Notes: generated by a model not told the origin, from the letters alone. A stretch of DNA of 64,000 nucleotides from Nannocystis sp. RBIL2 (GCF_026626745.1 NZ_JAPNJW010000001.1:5626001-5690000), one strand, 5' to 3'. Shown: positions 8,868 through 18,321, numbered from the stretch's first letter. Made by a program: numbers and translations.

Positions 8868-10390
8868 CCCTCCGACCACCCGCCCTCGCAGCCGTTGAAC
8901 AGCTCGTCGGCCTGCTCGGGGCCCCACGAGCCCGCCGCGTACTGGGCCGGCGGCGGCGCGTCGGGCCGGTCCCAGGCGCCGCGGAACGCGTCGGCGAACC
9001 GCCAGCTGGCCTCGATCTCGTCGGCGTGGAGGAACAGCGTCTGGTCGCCGTTCAGCGCGTCGAGCAGCAGCCGCTCGTAGGCCGGCGCGGTGCGATCGCC
9101 GAAGCGCTCGCGGTAGTCGAAGTCGAGCTCGGCCGGGGCCATGACCATGGCCGCGCCCGGGCGCTTGACCCCGAACGCCAGGCGGATCGCCTCGCGCGGC
9201 TGGATCGAGATCGTCAGCGCGTTGGGGCGGATCTGGCACAGATCGCCCTGGCGCAGGCGCTCGCGGAACTCGTCGTCGCTGATGCCCTCGGGGCGGTTGA
9301 ACAGCTGCACCGGCGGCACGCGGAACTGGATCCGCACCTCCGTGAACTTCTTGGGCAGGCGCTTGCCGTGGCGCAACAAAATCGGCACCCCGCCCCAGCG
9401 CCACGAGTCGCACTCGGCCCGGATCGCCACGTACGTCTCGGTGCGCGAGCCGTGCGGCACGCCCTCCTCCTCGGCGTAGCCCGGCACCTTCTTGTCGCCG
9501 ACGCGGCCCGCAGTGTACTGCCCGCGGACCGAGTAGCGCAGCGCGTGCTCCGGCCCGGGCACGTGCAGGCTGCGCAGGAACTGGATCTTCTGCCCGCGGA
9601 TCGCCGCCGGCTCGAGCGAGCTCGGCGGCTCCATCATCGCCAGCGCCAGCACCTGCAACATGTGATTCTGCAGCATGTCGCGCAGCGCGCCGGTCGAGTC
9701 GTAGTAGGCCGCCCGCCCGCGCTCCATCCCCAGGTCCTCGGCGACCGTGACCTGCACGTGCTCGACGTGGTGCCGGTTCCACAGCGGCTCGAAGATCGCG
9801 TTGTGGAAGCGGAACCCGAGCAGGTTCTGCACCGTCTCTTTCCCGAGGTAGTGGTCGATGCGGTAGATCTGGTCCTCGCGCAGCGACTCGTGCAGCTGGC
9901 GGTTCAGCGCCGCCGCCGAGGCCAGGTCGTGCCCGAACGGCTTCTCCACCACCACCCGCCGCCACGCGCGAGCCTCGTCGGCGCGCACGTGCAAGAGCCC
10001 GCCGACCGACAGCAGCGCGACCGTGGGCGCGAACAATTCTGGCTTCAAAGACAGGTAGAAAAGGCGCCCCGCCTCGCGCCCGCCGGGCAGCTCGTCGAGC
10101 CGACGCGACAGGCGGTCGAGGTCCTCGGGCGCGCCGACGTCGCCGGGCAGGTAGTGGACGCGCGGCGCGAGGGCGTCGAAGTCGGCCCGCTGCTCCTCGG
10201 GCATGGCCTCGCGGATCTGGCTGCGGTAGGTCTCGTCGTCGAGCGGACGGCGAGCGACCCCGAGCACGTGGAAGCCGCCGTTCGGGCGGCCGCGGGCGGC
10301 GAGGCTGGTGAGGGCGGGCATCAGCTTGCGCAGCGTGAGGTCGCCGCTCGCGCCGAAGATCACGACGTGCGCCGGAGGAGAGGAGGACAT
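8864..10390 (-). CDS. zwf: Glucose-6-phosphate 1-dehydrogenase
   Basis: A 508-aa enzyme that oxidises glucose 6-phosphate to 6-phosphogluconolactone, the NADPH-forming entry to the pentose phosphate pathway. Visible are the nucleotide-binding GASGDLTLRK (13-22), EKPFGHDL (149-156) and the substrate/active-site signature RIDHYLGKE (177-185). The length is normal. ATG 10390 is preceded by a short divergent intergenic region shared with the glucosidase at 10484. It is the first gene of the zwf-pgl-gnd-ppsA operon, so the promoter must lie in the 93 bases between 10390 and 10484. No clear operator was seen there. Confidence 0.96.
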   Translation of the reverse strand: MSSSPPAHVVIFGASGDLTLRKLMPALTSLAARGRPNGGFHVLGVARRPLDDETYRSQIREAMPEEQRADFDALAPRVHYLPGDVGAPEDLDRLSRRLDELPGGREAGRLFYLSLKPELFAPTVALLSVGGLLHVRADEARAWRRVVVEKPFGHDLASAAALNRQLHESLREDQIYRIDHYLGKETVQNLLGFRFHNAIFEPLWNRHHVEHVQVTVAEDLGMERGRAAYYDSTGALRDMLQNHMLQVLALAMMEPPSSLEPAAIRGQKIQFLRSLHVPGPEHALRYSVRGQYTAGRVGDKKVPGYAEEEGVPHGSRTETYVAIRAECDSWRWGGVPILLRHGKRLPKKFTEVRIQFRVPPVQLFNRPEGISDDEFRERLRQGDLCQIRPNALTISIQPREAIRLAFGVKRPGAAMVMAPAELDFDYRERFGDRTAPAYERLLLDALNGDQTLFLHADEIEASWRFADAFRGAWDRPDAPPPAQYAAGSWGPEQADELFNGCEGGWSEG

Positions 10391-10483
10391 GAGGCGCGGC
10401 AATGGTAGCCCGCATCGCCGCGCGCGGCAGCCCCCACCGCCGGGCGGGCGAACGCGGGGTCGCGTGGTACATTGCGCGCGGCC

Positions 10484-13165
10484 ATGGATCCCGAGCGCCA
10501 GCGCCAAGCCGAACAACGTCGACGAGAGCGCCGCTGGGACCTGTTCGGGCCCTACCTCGCAGAACGCGCGTGGGCCACCGTGCGCGAGGACTACAGCGAA
10601 AACGGCGACGTGTGGCGCTACTTCCCGCACGACCACGCGCGCTCGCGGGCCTACCGGTGGAACGAGGACGGCCTCCTCGGCTTCAGCGACGACCACCAGC
10701 GGCTGTGCTTCGCCCTGGCCCTGTGGAACGAGCGCGACCCGATCTTGAAGGAGCGGCTGTTCGGGGTCACCGGGCCGCAGGGGAACCACGGCGAGGACGT
10801 CAAGGAGGTCTACTTCTACCTCGACAACACGCCGACCCACAGCTACATGCGGGCGCTCTACAAGTACCCGCACGCGGCCTACCCGTACGAGCGCCTGCTC
10901 GCCGAGAACGCCCGCCGCTCGCGCACCGAGCCCGAGTTCGAGCTGGTCGACGCCGGGGTGTTCGACGAGGGCCGCTACTTCGACGTGTTCGTCGAGTACG
11001 CCAAGGCCGGCCCGACCGACATCCTCGTCCAGGTCACCGCGCACAACCGCGGCCCCGAGCCGGCCCCGCTGCACCTGCTGCCGACGCTGTGGTTCCGCAA
11101 CACCTGGGCCTGGTCGAACGACCCGCGCGTCCCCTCGCTCACCCCGGTCGGCCGCCCCGACGGCCTGCCGGCGATCGTCGCCGAGCACCGCGAGCTCGGC
11201 GAACTGTGGTTCGTCGCCGACGCCGCCGGCGACCTCCTGTTCACCGACAACGAGACCAACGCCGAGCGGCTGTGGGGCGCCGAGAACCGCACCCCGCACG
11301 TCAAGGACGCCTTCCACCGCCACGTCGTCGGTCGTGAGCCCGGGGTCCTCGCCCAGGACGGCACCAAGTCGGCGGTCCACCTGCGCGCAGTGGTCGCCCC
11401 CGGCGAGAGCTGGACGGTGCGCCTGCGTCTGTCCCAAAAGACAGCCTCACCGCAGTGCCCGGCCGAGCCGGTCGCGGGCCCCGAATTCGCCCCGTTCGCC
11501 GACTTCGACGCGGTGATGCAGGCCCGCCGGGCCGAGGCCGACACCTTCTACGACGGCGTCCGCGCGCACATGACGGACGACGAGCGGCAGGTGTTCCGCC
11601 AGGCGATCGCCGGCCTGTTGTGGTCGAAGCAGTTCTACCACTACATCGTCCGCGACTGGCTCGCCGGCGACCCGGCCCAGCCGCCGCCGCCGCGCGAGCG
11701 GACGAACGGGCGCAACGTCGACTGGAAGCACCTCTACAACCACCACGTCATGTCGATGCCCGACACGTGGGAGTACCCGTGGTACGCCGCGTGGGACCTG
11801 GCGTTCCACTGCCTCCCGCTGGCGCTGGTCGACCCGGAGTTCGCCAAGTCGCAGCTCGACCTGCTGACGCGCGAGTGGTTCCTCCACCCGAACGGGGCGA
11901 TGCCGGCGTACGAGTGGAACTTCAGCGACGTGAACCCGCCGGTGTTCGCGTGGGCGACCTGGCGCGTCTACAAGATCGAGCAGCGCCACGGGGGCCACGG
12001 CGACCGGGCCTTCCTCGAGGCGATGTTCCACAAGCTGCTGCTGCACTTCACCTGGTGGGTGAACCGCAAGGACTCGGCCGGCAAGAACATCTTCCAGGGC
12101 GGCTTCCTCGGGCTCGACAACATCGGCGTGTTCGACCGCAGCGCCGGCCTGCCGCGCGGCGGCGTGCTCGAGCAGAGCGACGCCACCGCGTGGATGGGCA
12201 TGTTCTCGCTCAACATGATGACGATCGCGCTCGAGCTGGCCCGCGAAAACCCGGTCTACGAGAAGATCGCCAGCAAGTTCTTCGAGCACTTCCTGTCGAT
12301 CGCCGACGCCATGAACAACCTCGGCGGCGAGGGCATCGGCCTATGGGACGACCAGGACGAGTTCTTCTACGACGTCCTGCACCTGCCCGACGGTCGCGCG
12401 CTTCGCTTGCGGGCCCGCTCCCTGGTCGGCCTGATCCCGCTGCTCGCGGTCGAGACCGTCGAGCCGCTGCTGCTCGAGCAGATGCCCGGCTTCCGCCACC
12501 GCCTCGAGTGGTTCTTGGCCCACCGCCCCGACCTGGCGCGCCTGGTCTCGCGCTGGTACGAGCCGGGCGCCGGCGAGCGCCGCCTGCTCGCCCTGGTCCG
12601 CGGCAGCCGCATGAAGCGCCTGCTGCGGCGCCTGCTCGACCCCAAGGAGTTCCTGTCCGACTACGGCGTGCGCTCCCTGAGCAAGATCCACGCGACCGAG
12701 CCGTACCGCCTGCACATCGACGGCAGCACCCTCTCGATCGGCTACGAGCCCGGCGAGTCGCGCACCGGCCTGTTCGGCGGCAACAGCAACTGGCGCGGCC
12801 CGGTGTGGTTCCCGATCAACTACCTCATCATCGAGGCGCTGCAGAAGTTCCATCACTACTATTCGGACGACTTCCGCGTCGAGTGCCCGACCGGCTCCGG
12901 CAACTACATGTCGATCCGCGAGATCGCCGACGAGCTGTCGCGCCGCCTCACCCGCCTGTTCCTGCCCGACGCCCGCGGCCGTCGCCCCTACGCCGGCGAC
13001 GACCCGCGCCAGCACGACCCGCACTGGCGCGAGCACCTGCAGTTCCACGAATATTTCCACGGTGACACCGGCCAGGGCCTCGGCGCCAGCCACCAGACCG
13101 GCTGGACCGCCCTGGTGGCCAAGCTGCTCCTGCAGCAGTGCCCGCCGCCCGACGACGATCACTGA
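10484..13165 (+). CDS. GH63-like glucosidase (MGH1-type), 893 aa
   Basis: A large cytoplasmic protein without a signal peptide, matching the bacterial glucosidase group related to the GH63 (alpha/alpha)6 catalytic barrel. Typical features are the N-terminal RRRERRWDLFGPYL and ENGDVWRYFPHDHARSRAY segments, and in the catalytic half WEYPWYAAWDLAFH, MPAYEWNFSDVNPPVFAWA, and the glycine-rich GNSNWRGPVWFPINYLI and GQGLGASHQTGWTALVA near the C terminus. The acidic residues expected for an inverting mechanism lie in these blocks. Substrate is not certain; an alpha-glucoside or glucosylglycerate-type substrate is possible. I use ATG 10484 instead of an upstream TTG. It diverges from the pentose phosphate operon, suggesting linked handling of storage glucosides and glucose 6-phosphate. 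Confidence 0.85.
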   Translation: MDPERQRQAEQRRRERRWDLFGPYLAERAWATVREDYSENGDVWRYFPHDHARSRAYRWNEDGLLGFSDDHQRLCFALALWNERDPILKERLFGVTGPQGNHGEDVKEVYFYLDNTPTHSYMRALYKYPHAAYPYERLLAENARRSRTEPEFELVDAGVFDEGRYFDVFVEYAKAGPTDILVQVTAHNRGPEPAPLHLLPTLWFRNTWAWSNDPRVPSLTPVGRPDGLPAIVAEHRELGELWFVADAAGDLLFTDNETNAERLWGAENRTPHVKDAFHRHVVGREPGVLAQDGTKSAVHLRAVVAPGESWTVRLRLSQKTASPQCPAEPVAGPEFAPFADFDAVMQARRAEADTFYDGVRAHMTDDERQVFRQAIAGLLWSKQFYHYIVRDWLAGDPAQPPPPRERTNGRNVDWKHLYNHHVMSMPDTWEYPWYAAWDLAFHCLPLALVDPEFAKSQLDLLTREWFLHPNGAMPAYEWNFSDVNPPVFAWATWRVYKIEQRHGGHGDRAFLEAMFHKLLLHFTWWVNRKDSAGKNIFQGGFLGLDNIGVFDRSAGLPRGGVLEQSDATAWMGMFSLNMMTIALELARENPVYEKIASKFFEHFLSIADAMNNLGGEGIGLWDDQDEFFYDVLHLPDGRALRLRARSLVGLIPLLAVETVEPLLLEQMPGFRHRLEWFLAHRPDLARLVSRWYEPGAGERRLLALVRGSRMKRLLRRLLDPKEFLSDYGVRSLSKIHATEPYRLHIDGSTLSIGYEPGESRTGLFGGNSNWRGPVWFPINYLIIEALQKFHHYYSDDFRVECPTGSGNYMSIREIADELSRRLTRLFLPDARGRRPYAGDDPRQHDPHWREHLQFHEYFHGDTGQGLGASHQTGWTALVAKLLLQQCPPPDDDH

Positions 13166-13179
13166 CGTCTGCAGCGAGC

Positions 13180-13193
13180 TGTCCCGAAGGACA
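13180..13193. terminator. TGTCC-CGAA-GGACA hairpin at a convergent junction
   Basis: Perfect five-base arms flank a CGAA tetraloop, placed 14 bases after the glucosidase stop and 8 bases before the stop of the opposing lipoprotein gene. There is no T-tract. It is one of the cleanest minimal members of the repeat family, and CGAA is a GNRA-like stable loop. Confidence 0.55.
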
Positions 13194-13201
13194 TCCGATT
13201 T

Positions 13202-13753
13202 TCAGGGCGTCCAATACATCCGCGCCCACCCATGGGTCGCAGTGTTGCCGTGGAAGTCCTCGGCCGTCGCGGTCCATTCGTAGGCCACGTAGCTCAGCGT
13301 CCATCCCGGGTTACAGGTCGCGTAGTCGCTGAGGCGGACCAGCGGGCCGGTCCACACCCCGTTCGACACCGTCGACCCGACCGAGCCCGACTGCGTGTCC
13401 ACGAACGGCGCGAGCAACCCCGACGTATTCTGACCGAGGTCGCCCTGCACACAGGTGCGCGTGAACTCGTGGTTCATGGTGACCTTCCGGGTCCCGCCCG
13501 CGTCGGTGCCGGCGGCGATCACCAGGTAGTAGAGGTTCGGGTCGGCGACCTCGAACGACAGCGGCGTCTGGGTGCCGCCGCTGATCGCCTCGTACACCTC
13601 CGCGCGATAGACCGCCGCCCACGCGACCGGCGGGGTGCTGTCGCTCGCCGGCACCGTCACGTCGTAGAAGTAATCGCAACCGACCAGCGCCATTGCCAGC
13701 GCCAGCAACCCTGCCCCCTGGCGCCGCTTCTTCAATCCTCGATGTTCGCGCAT
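13202..13753 (-). CDS. Putative lipoprotein, 183 aa
   Basis: The protein begins with a basic stretch (REHRGLKKRR), a hydrophobic core and the lipobox LVGC with Cys26, so it should be exported and lipidated. The mature part is beta-rich and polar, with two further cysteines (TRTC near 118 and ATCNPGW near 152), and ends in WARMYWTP. No domain is recognised. The start ATG at 13753 is chosen because it puts the signal peptide at the N terminus; a longer upstream frame is Arg-rich shadow. It converges on the glucosidase and is monocistronic. The role is unknown, probably periplasmic or outer-membrane. Confidence 0.8.
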   Translation of the reverse strand: MREHRGLKKRRQGAGLLALAMALVGCDYFYDVTVPASDSTPPVAWAAVYRAEVYEAISGGTQTPLSFEVADPNLYYLVIAAGTDAGGTRKVTMNHEFTRTCVQGDLGQNTSGLLAPFVDTQSGSVGSTVSNGVWTGPLVRLSDYATCNPGWTLSYVAYEWTATAEDFHGNTATHGWARMYWTP

Positions 13754-14027
13754 ACGTCCTCGTCGAGCCGTGCGGCCCGTGACAGATGAATCTCCGGCGC
13801 CCGGGGACGCCGGGAAGGCCAAAGCCTCCCCACAGCGTCGGTGAAGGATCCTCAGCTGTCGATCGCAGGCCCACCGATGACGTCGCGCGCCAGGACCGGC
13901 CCGAGCCGGCATCTCCGCGCGGCTCAGGGCCTTCCTTGCGAACTCGTCCGCGCTCGTGGCCGCGAGAGATGCTCCTTACGCGGCCTCGCTAGCGCGGCCG
14001 CTCGCCGAGCAGGCGCAGTCGCGAGAA

Positions 14028-14057
14028 GGGCGACATGTCCCTCCGGACATGTCGCCC
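14028..14057. repeat. Perfect 13-base-arm inverted repeat, TGTCC family
   Basis: Arms GGGCGACATGTCC and its exact reverse complement flank a CTCC loop. The core is ACATGTCC/GGACATGT as in other members. It lies about 80 bases beyond the stop of the gene ending at 14138, so it could act as its terminator or as a REP-like element. Confidence 0.75.
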
Positions 14058-14108
14058 ATTCCCCCCGGCAACGCTCTCGGCTCGCCGCCGAGCAGGTCAC
14101 GCTCGCAT

Positions 14109-14132
14109 CGACATGTCCCTCAGGACATGTCG
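14109..14132. repeat. Perfect 10-base-arm inverted repeat, TGTCC family
   Basis: Arms CGACATGTCC and GGACATGTCG flank a CTCA loop, ending five bases before the TGA of the gene whose stop is at 14138. With the copy at 14028-14057 it forms a tandem pair of nearly identical hairpins about 50 bases apart. Confidence 0.75.
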
Positions 14133-14137
14133 CCAGC

Positions 14138-14641
14138 TCACCCGGGCAGCGCGTCTGGCTCGTCGCCCTCGACGTCGAGCTCGAGGTTCTCATAAAAATC
14201 ATCGCTGACGATGAACAGCGGCCAGTCGGGCTCGATCTCGACGAAGCCGCGGCGCTCCTGGAACATCGCCACGTCGTCGAACTCGCCCTGGTACCAGCCC
14301 CACAGGAAGCGGACGCGCAGCGGGTCGATGTTGCGGGCGCGCAGCTCGTCGACGATGTCGGCGATCTCCTGCTCGTCGAACTCGTCGATATAGCTCTCGG
14401 CCTCGTCGATCAGCTTGCCGAGGTAGGAGATCCCCCGCTTCGTCAGCTTGTAGAGCTGGGCCTTGCGATCGATCTCGATGTAGCCGTCCATCACCAGCGT
14501 CTCGAGCACCGGCTCAAGCGGGGCGTGCTGCGGCTCGAGCAGCACGGGCAGGCGGATCCCGCCCTCGCCGCCCTTGAGGTCGAGCTTCTTGAGGACGTAC
14601 ATCCCGGCGTAGACGATCTTCTTGGCGTGCGAGACGGTCAT
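14138..14641 (-). CDS. Hypothetical winged-helix-like protein, 167 aa
   Basis: A soluble protein with a Lys-rich N terminus (MTVSHAKKIVYAGMYVLKKL), then a region around residues 40-80 (LEPVLETLVMDGYIEID...LYKLTKRGISYLGKLID) whose helix-helix-wing pattern resembles a winged helix-turn-helix. The C-terminal third is acidic and rich in aromatics. It may be a DNA- or protein-binding adaptor; no catalytic motif is seen. It is the last gene of a three-gene minus-strand operon (15942 to 14138) with 10 bases separating it from the preceding gene. Family not recognised by name. Confidence 0.75.
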   Translation of the reverse strand: MTVSHAKKIVYAGMYVLKKLDLKGGEGGIRLPVLLEPQHAPLEPVLETLVMDGYIEIDRKAQLYKLTKRGISYLGKLIDEAESYIDEFDEQEIADIVDELRARNIDPLRVRFLWGWYQGEFDDVAMFQERRGFVEIEPDWPLFIVSDDFYENLELDVEGDEPDALPG

Positions 14642-14651
14642 GGTGCTCCTG

Positions 14652-15185
14652 TCAGCAGCTGTACCAGCGTGCGGCCGCGAGCTGAACGAACGCGCCGTCG
14701 GCGAGCGACCAGTCGGTCGCGCCGGGCCGGCGGCGCAGCCAGGCGACGACGTCGCCTGTCCCGTAGTACATGCGCCGCCCGGCCAGCGCGGGCGGCTTGG
14801 AGATCCGCGCGCGCCGGGGGTTGCACAGCGCGAGCACGATCGTCTTGGCCTCGCCGACGATCGCCGGCACGCGCGCGGCGAGGAACTCCGACAGCAGCGC
14901 GATCGCCGAGTCCTCGGCGGAGAGCGTGAACTCGAGGTTGATGTCGCTCGGCACCCCGCCCCTGCGGGGCACCGCGATCTCGTCCTCGTCGGGGCTGTGG
15001 AGCGCGAGCACCAGCGGCGACTCGACCCACAGCGTCTGGTCCTCGCCGACCAGCTCGACCCCGGGCAGCGCGCACCAGCCGTAGCGCGTGTGCTCGTGGT
15101 CGACCGGGACGTCGCCGTCCCGGTCGAGCCCGAACAGCGCCAGCGGCGGCGTCTGCTCGAACGGCAGGTCGCGCAGCGAGCTCAT
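14652..15185 (-). CDS. Hypothetical protein, 177 aa
   Basis: A soluble protein starting at ATG 15185, one base after the stop of the upstream lipoprotein gene. The shorter start is preferred because the longer frame adds a Cys-rich shadow peptide. It is acidic and beta-rich in the first two thirds (LALFGLDRDGDVPVDHEHTR, then PLVLALHSPDEDEIAVPR) and ends in a helical basic section with RRRPGATDWSLADGAFVQLA. There is no signal peptide. Domain unknown. Tight spacing with both neighbours indicates a common function with the lipoprotein and the winged-helix-like protein. Confidence 0.75.
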   Translation of the reverse strand: MSSLRDLPFEQTPPLALFGLDRDGDVPVDHEHTRYGWCALPGVELVGEDQTLWVESPLVLALHSPDEDEIAVPRRGGVPSDINLEFTLSAEDSAIALLSEFLAARVPAIVGEAKTIVLALCNPRRARISKPPALAGRRMYYGTGDVVAWLRRRPGATDWSLADGAFVQLAAARWYSC

Positions 15186-15186
15186 G

Positions 15187-15942
15187 TCAGGCGCGCAGCA
15201 GCACGCGGCTTCGCTTCGACCCACCCTTGGAGTGGATGCCGAACCCGCCGCCGCGTCGACCGCCGCCGCCGCTCGAGCGGCCCGAGCCGCCGGAGCCCCA
15301 CGCCCCGCCGCGGCTGCCGTACGAGCGGCCCGAGCTCGCGCCCGACTTCGGCGGGAACTTGCTCGGGTTGGCCGAACGATAGCTGTCGCGGTGAGCCGCG
15401 AGCGCCCCGGCGCGGGCCGGGCTGGTGTTGTACGGCACCATGTACATCGGGCGGTAGCCCGGCATGAACATGTTGCTGAGGAACGAGCCGAGCATCATGC
15501 CCGCGGCGATGTCCCACATCGGCGAGTGGTAGTGCGAGTACGGGCCGGCGCCTGCGATCTGGTACTTCGCGGCGCCCTCGCCGACGAGGTCGCGCTTGAT
15601 CGTGAAGATCTTCTCGGACTCGCCGGCGCCGCCGTCGCCGTCCTTGTCGAAGAAGCCGGTGACCACCTGCGACTTGTCGTCCTGGTCACGCACCGAGATG
15701 CTGATGACCTCGTCGCCCGTGTAGATCTCGTTGACGCGCTTCTCGAAGTCCTCCGGCCCCTCGGCGTCGCGGTAGGCCTGGTTGACCGCGTCCCAGTCGA
15801 TCTCGACGCGCGTGTCCTCGGTGACGACCCAGCGCTCGTTCGAGCGCCCCGACTCGCAACCGGTGACTCCGCCCAGCGCGACCGCCGCCGACAGCGCGAC
15901 AACGAGAGGACGGACCGCAACCATTGACAGTGGACTCTTCAT
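15187..15942 (-). CDS. Lipoprotein with Gly/Ser/Arg-rich tail, about 251 aa
   Basis: The N terminus MKSPLSMVAVRPLVV... leads to a lipobox GVTGC, so lipidation is expected. The mature part has an EF-hand-like acidic loop (DKDGDGGAGE) near residue 95, an amphipathic or membrane-touching segment (MWDIAAGMMLGSFLSNMF), and a long low-complexity tail made of Gly, Ser and Arg. ATG 15942 is chosen; an internal ATG at 15924 is also possible. It leads the three-gene operon. The tail suggests surface or envelope interaction, but this is inference. Calcium binding by the acidic loop is only suggestive. Confidence 0.75.
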   Translation of the reverse strand: MKSPLSMVAVRPLVVALSAAVALGGVTGCESGRSNERWVVTEDTRVEIDWDAVNQAYRDAEGPEDFEKRVNEIYTGDEVISISVRDQDDKSQVVTGFFDKDGDGGAGESEKIFTIKRDLVGEGAAKYQIAGAGPYSHYHSPMWDIAAGMMLGSFLSNMFMPGYRPMYMVPYNTSPARAGALAAHRDSYRSANPSKFPPKSGASSGRSYGSRGGAWGSGGSGRSSGGGGRRGGGFGIHSKGGSKRSRVLLRA

Positions 15943-16041
15943 GGGTGTCTTTCGCAGCGCGGGCTTCCCGCGCCGCATCGCAAAAACTAATGCCCAGGTC
16001 CACCCCCGTCAAGGATCGGGGCGAGAGGCCCGCGCGTGTGC

Positions 16042-18191
16042 TCACGGGCTCGCGGTCGCGGCCTCGGCCTTGTTGCCGTCGTCGTTCGCGCTGGACGCGG
16101 GGCCTGCGGAGCCGGCGGCGCGCCCCGGGGCCTTCTTGCTCGCCTGCCCCGAAGCCGCCTCGATCGCCGCGTCTTCGCTCGGCCGCTCGCCGGGCTCGCC
16201 GCGGAGCTCCTCGGGCAGCTCCGTGCCCTCGACGCGCTCGAGCAGGATGAGCCCCATCGTGTCTTCGAGCACGCGGAACTTGCCGCGCTCGACCAGCCGC
16301 TTGTAGCGGCGGTCGTCCTCCTTGCTGAAGCTGTAGACGTCGGTAAACAGGACCACGTATTGCGCGTCGGCAATCATGGGCCAGTGGTACGCGTACCGCC
16401 GGTTCGAGAAGTGCGGCCCGATCTCGTGGCTCACCGTCACCTTCGCGTCCGGGCCGATGCGCGCCACGATCTCCTGCACCTTCGCGTAGCGGTCCAACAT
16501 GTGCTGCGTCGGCCGCCGCTCGAGGCGGGTCCAGCCGGCCACGAACGACGCGTTCTCGAACAGCACGCCGCGCTTCCACGACACCAGCAGCGAGCCGGTG
16601 AGCATGCCGAGCAGCAGCGTCCAGGCCACGCGGGCGCGCGCCAGCCCGAGCCTGCGCAGGCGCTCGCTGTCGACCGCGCGCGCGAGGCCGTCGGGCAGCG
16701 CCGCGAACAGCATCGGGAACAGCAGCGCCGAGTACTGGTAGTGCAGCGAGAACAGGTGCTTGCGGCTGGCCAGGCCGAGGAACAGCAGGCCGTGGAGCAT
16801 CAGCACCACCTTGCGGCCGGCGACGAACGGCAGCGCCAGCAGCGGCAGCAGCAGGTGGAAGAAGAACAGCAGCTTCTCCTCCTTGAACAGCACCAGCAGC
16901 GCGAACAGCGGGTTGGTCAGCAGCGTGGTGAACAGCCCGCGCGCGCCCTCCTTCTCGTGCGGGATCATCTCCTCGTAGAAGTAGATGTACGAGTACGCCT
17001 TGTCGGCCGACATCAGCAGGCTCGAGTCGGCCATCACGAACGCCTTGACGTACGCGAGGTACATCAGGCTGACGGCGATCGTCACCAGGCCGGTGCGCGT
17101 GCGGCTGATGAGGATCGCGTAGGCGCCGATGAAGCAGTTGAGGAGGCTCATGTCCTCGCGCGTCGCCAGCAGCAGCGCGAACACCAGCCAGTAGCGGCGC
17201 AGATGCCCGCAGTCGAGCAGGTACACCGCCCACATCGCCAGCGGCACCATCAGCGCCACCGAGTGGAAGTCGAACATGTTGACCCGTGCAGCGCGGGGTA
17301 CAGGAAGTAGACGATCGTCAGGATCGTCGCCATCCACTCGTTCTTCAGCCGGCGCCGCGCCGAGAGCCACAGCGGCAGCGCCCCGCTGGCGAGCCACAGC
17401 GTCTGCACCACCAGCAGCGTCTCGGCGTGCGGGTAGAGCAGGTACAGCGGCGCGATCAGCAGCAAGATCGGGTCGAAGTGCGCCGACATGTGATTGCCGC
17501 CGCGGATCAGCGAGCAATCGAGGAAGTGCCCGTGCGCCGTCTGCCACACCAAGTTGTCGTAGATCCCGAGGTCGTAGACCGTCGTCGCCAGGTTGCGGTG
17601 GTCGAGCAGCGAGAACCAGCACAGCAGCGCGCAGTAGCCGAGCAGCCCGGCCGCGAACACGCCTCGCGCCAGCCGCCCGTCGCGCGCCGGCACGAACGGG
17701 TCCTCCGGCGGCGCGAACCGCTTGAGCCCGAGCGCGCGGTAGAAGAACACCATCGCCAGGGCCGTGACCGCCGCCATCAGGAACGAGGTGAAGACCGGGT
17801 GCTTGACCTCGATGCGGACCGCGCTGAGGCCGATCAGCAGCGGCCCCGCGAGCAGCACGAAGGCCCAGCGATTGGTCGCGGCGAACGACGCGCCGAGGCC
17901 GAGCTCGGGCTCGGTCCGCCGGCGGCGCCGCCAGATCGCGACGTAAGCCGCGGTGGTCGCCACCACCGACGCTGCGATCGCCGCCAGCACCTCGTACCGC
18001 TGGCCGATCGTCAGGTCGTTCTTCACGACGAAGCGCAGCGCCGGTGCGCGCAGCAGGGGCCACAGCGCGAGCCCCGGCGAGATGGCGATCAGCAGGTACA
18101 GCGGACCCCAGCTCCACAGCTGCGCGACCGTCGCGTCGATGGCCCGCAGCAGGCGTCCCTTCGGCGGTTCGGTCTCCGGTGTCGTCGTCAT
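16042..18191 (-). pseudogene. DUF2079-type polytopic membrane protein, split by a one-base deletion
   Basis: Two overlapping frames make up one protein. The 5' frame runs from ATG 18191 to a stop at 17250 and encodes many membrane helices. The 3' frame runs to 16042 and continues the same protein. At the join the first frame reads ...LYPALHGS and the second reads VNMFDFHSVAL. DUF2079 proteins are continuous here (YPALHG-N-MFDFH). On the coding strand the sequence is CAC GGG TCAAC at about 17288-17278, so one extra G in the GGG run restores HGVNMFDFH exactly. This is either a sequencing error in a homopolymer or a real frameshift. The C-terminal soluble part has Glu/Ala-rich low complexity. 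DUF2079 proteins resemble membrane glycosyltransferases, but function is not established. Confidence 0.8.
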
Positions 18192-18321
18192 AAGGCCTGT
18201 CTCGCGGGGCCCGCCGCGGGCGAAGGACCGCGTTCCCGGGCCTTTTTTCCGGACGGCGGAGTGTAACAGCGGGCCCAGCAGCCCAGCAAGCCGCGCTCTT
18301 TTGCGGCACACTTCACCCGTC

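Larger units (their letters stand above)
13754..14137. other. Intergenic region carrying two strong palindromes
   Basis: No gene is supported in these 384 bases between two minus-strand genes. The half near 14138 contains the two long TGTCC-type hairpins annotated separately, placed downstream of the 14138-14641 gene. The half near 13753 contains a smaller CCGGCG/CGCCGG hairpin at 13794-13813, close upstream of the lipoprotein start, and should hold its promoter, but I see no convincing -35/-10 pair. Confidence 0.5.

Noticed and set aside
10472..10483. Upstream TTG start for the glucosidase
   Set aside because: ATG 10484 is available, and the four extra codons add nothing conserved.
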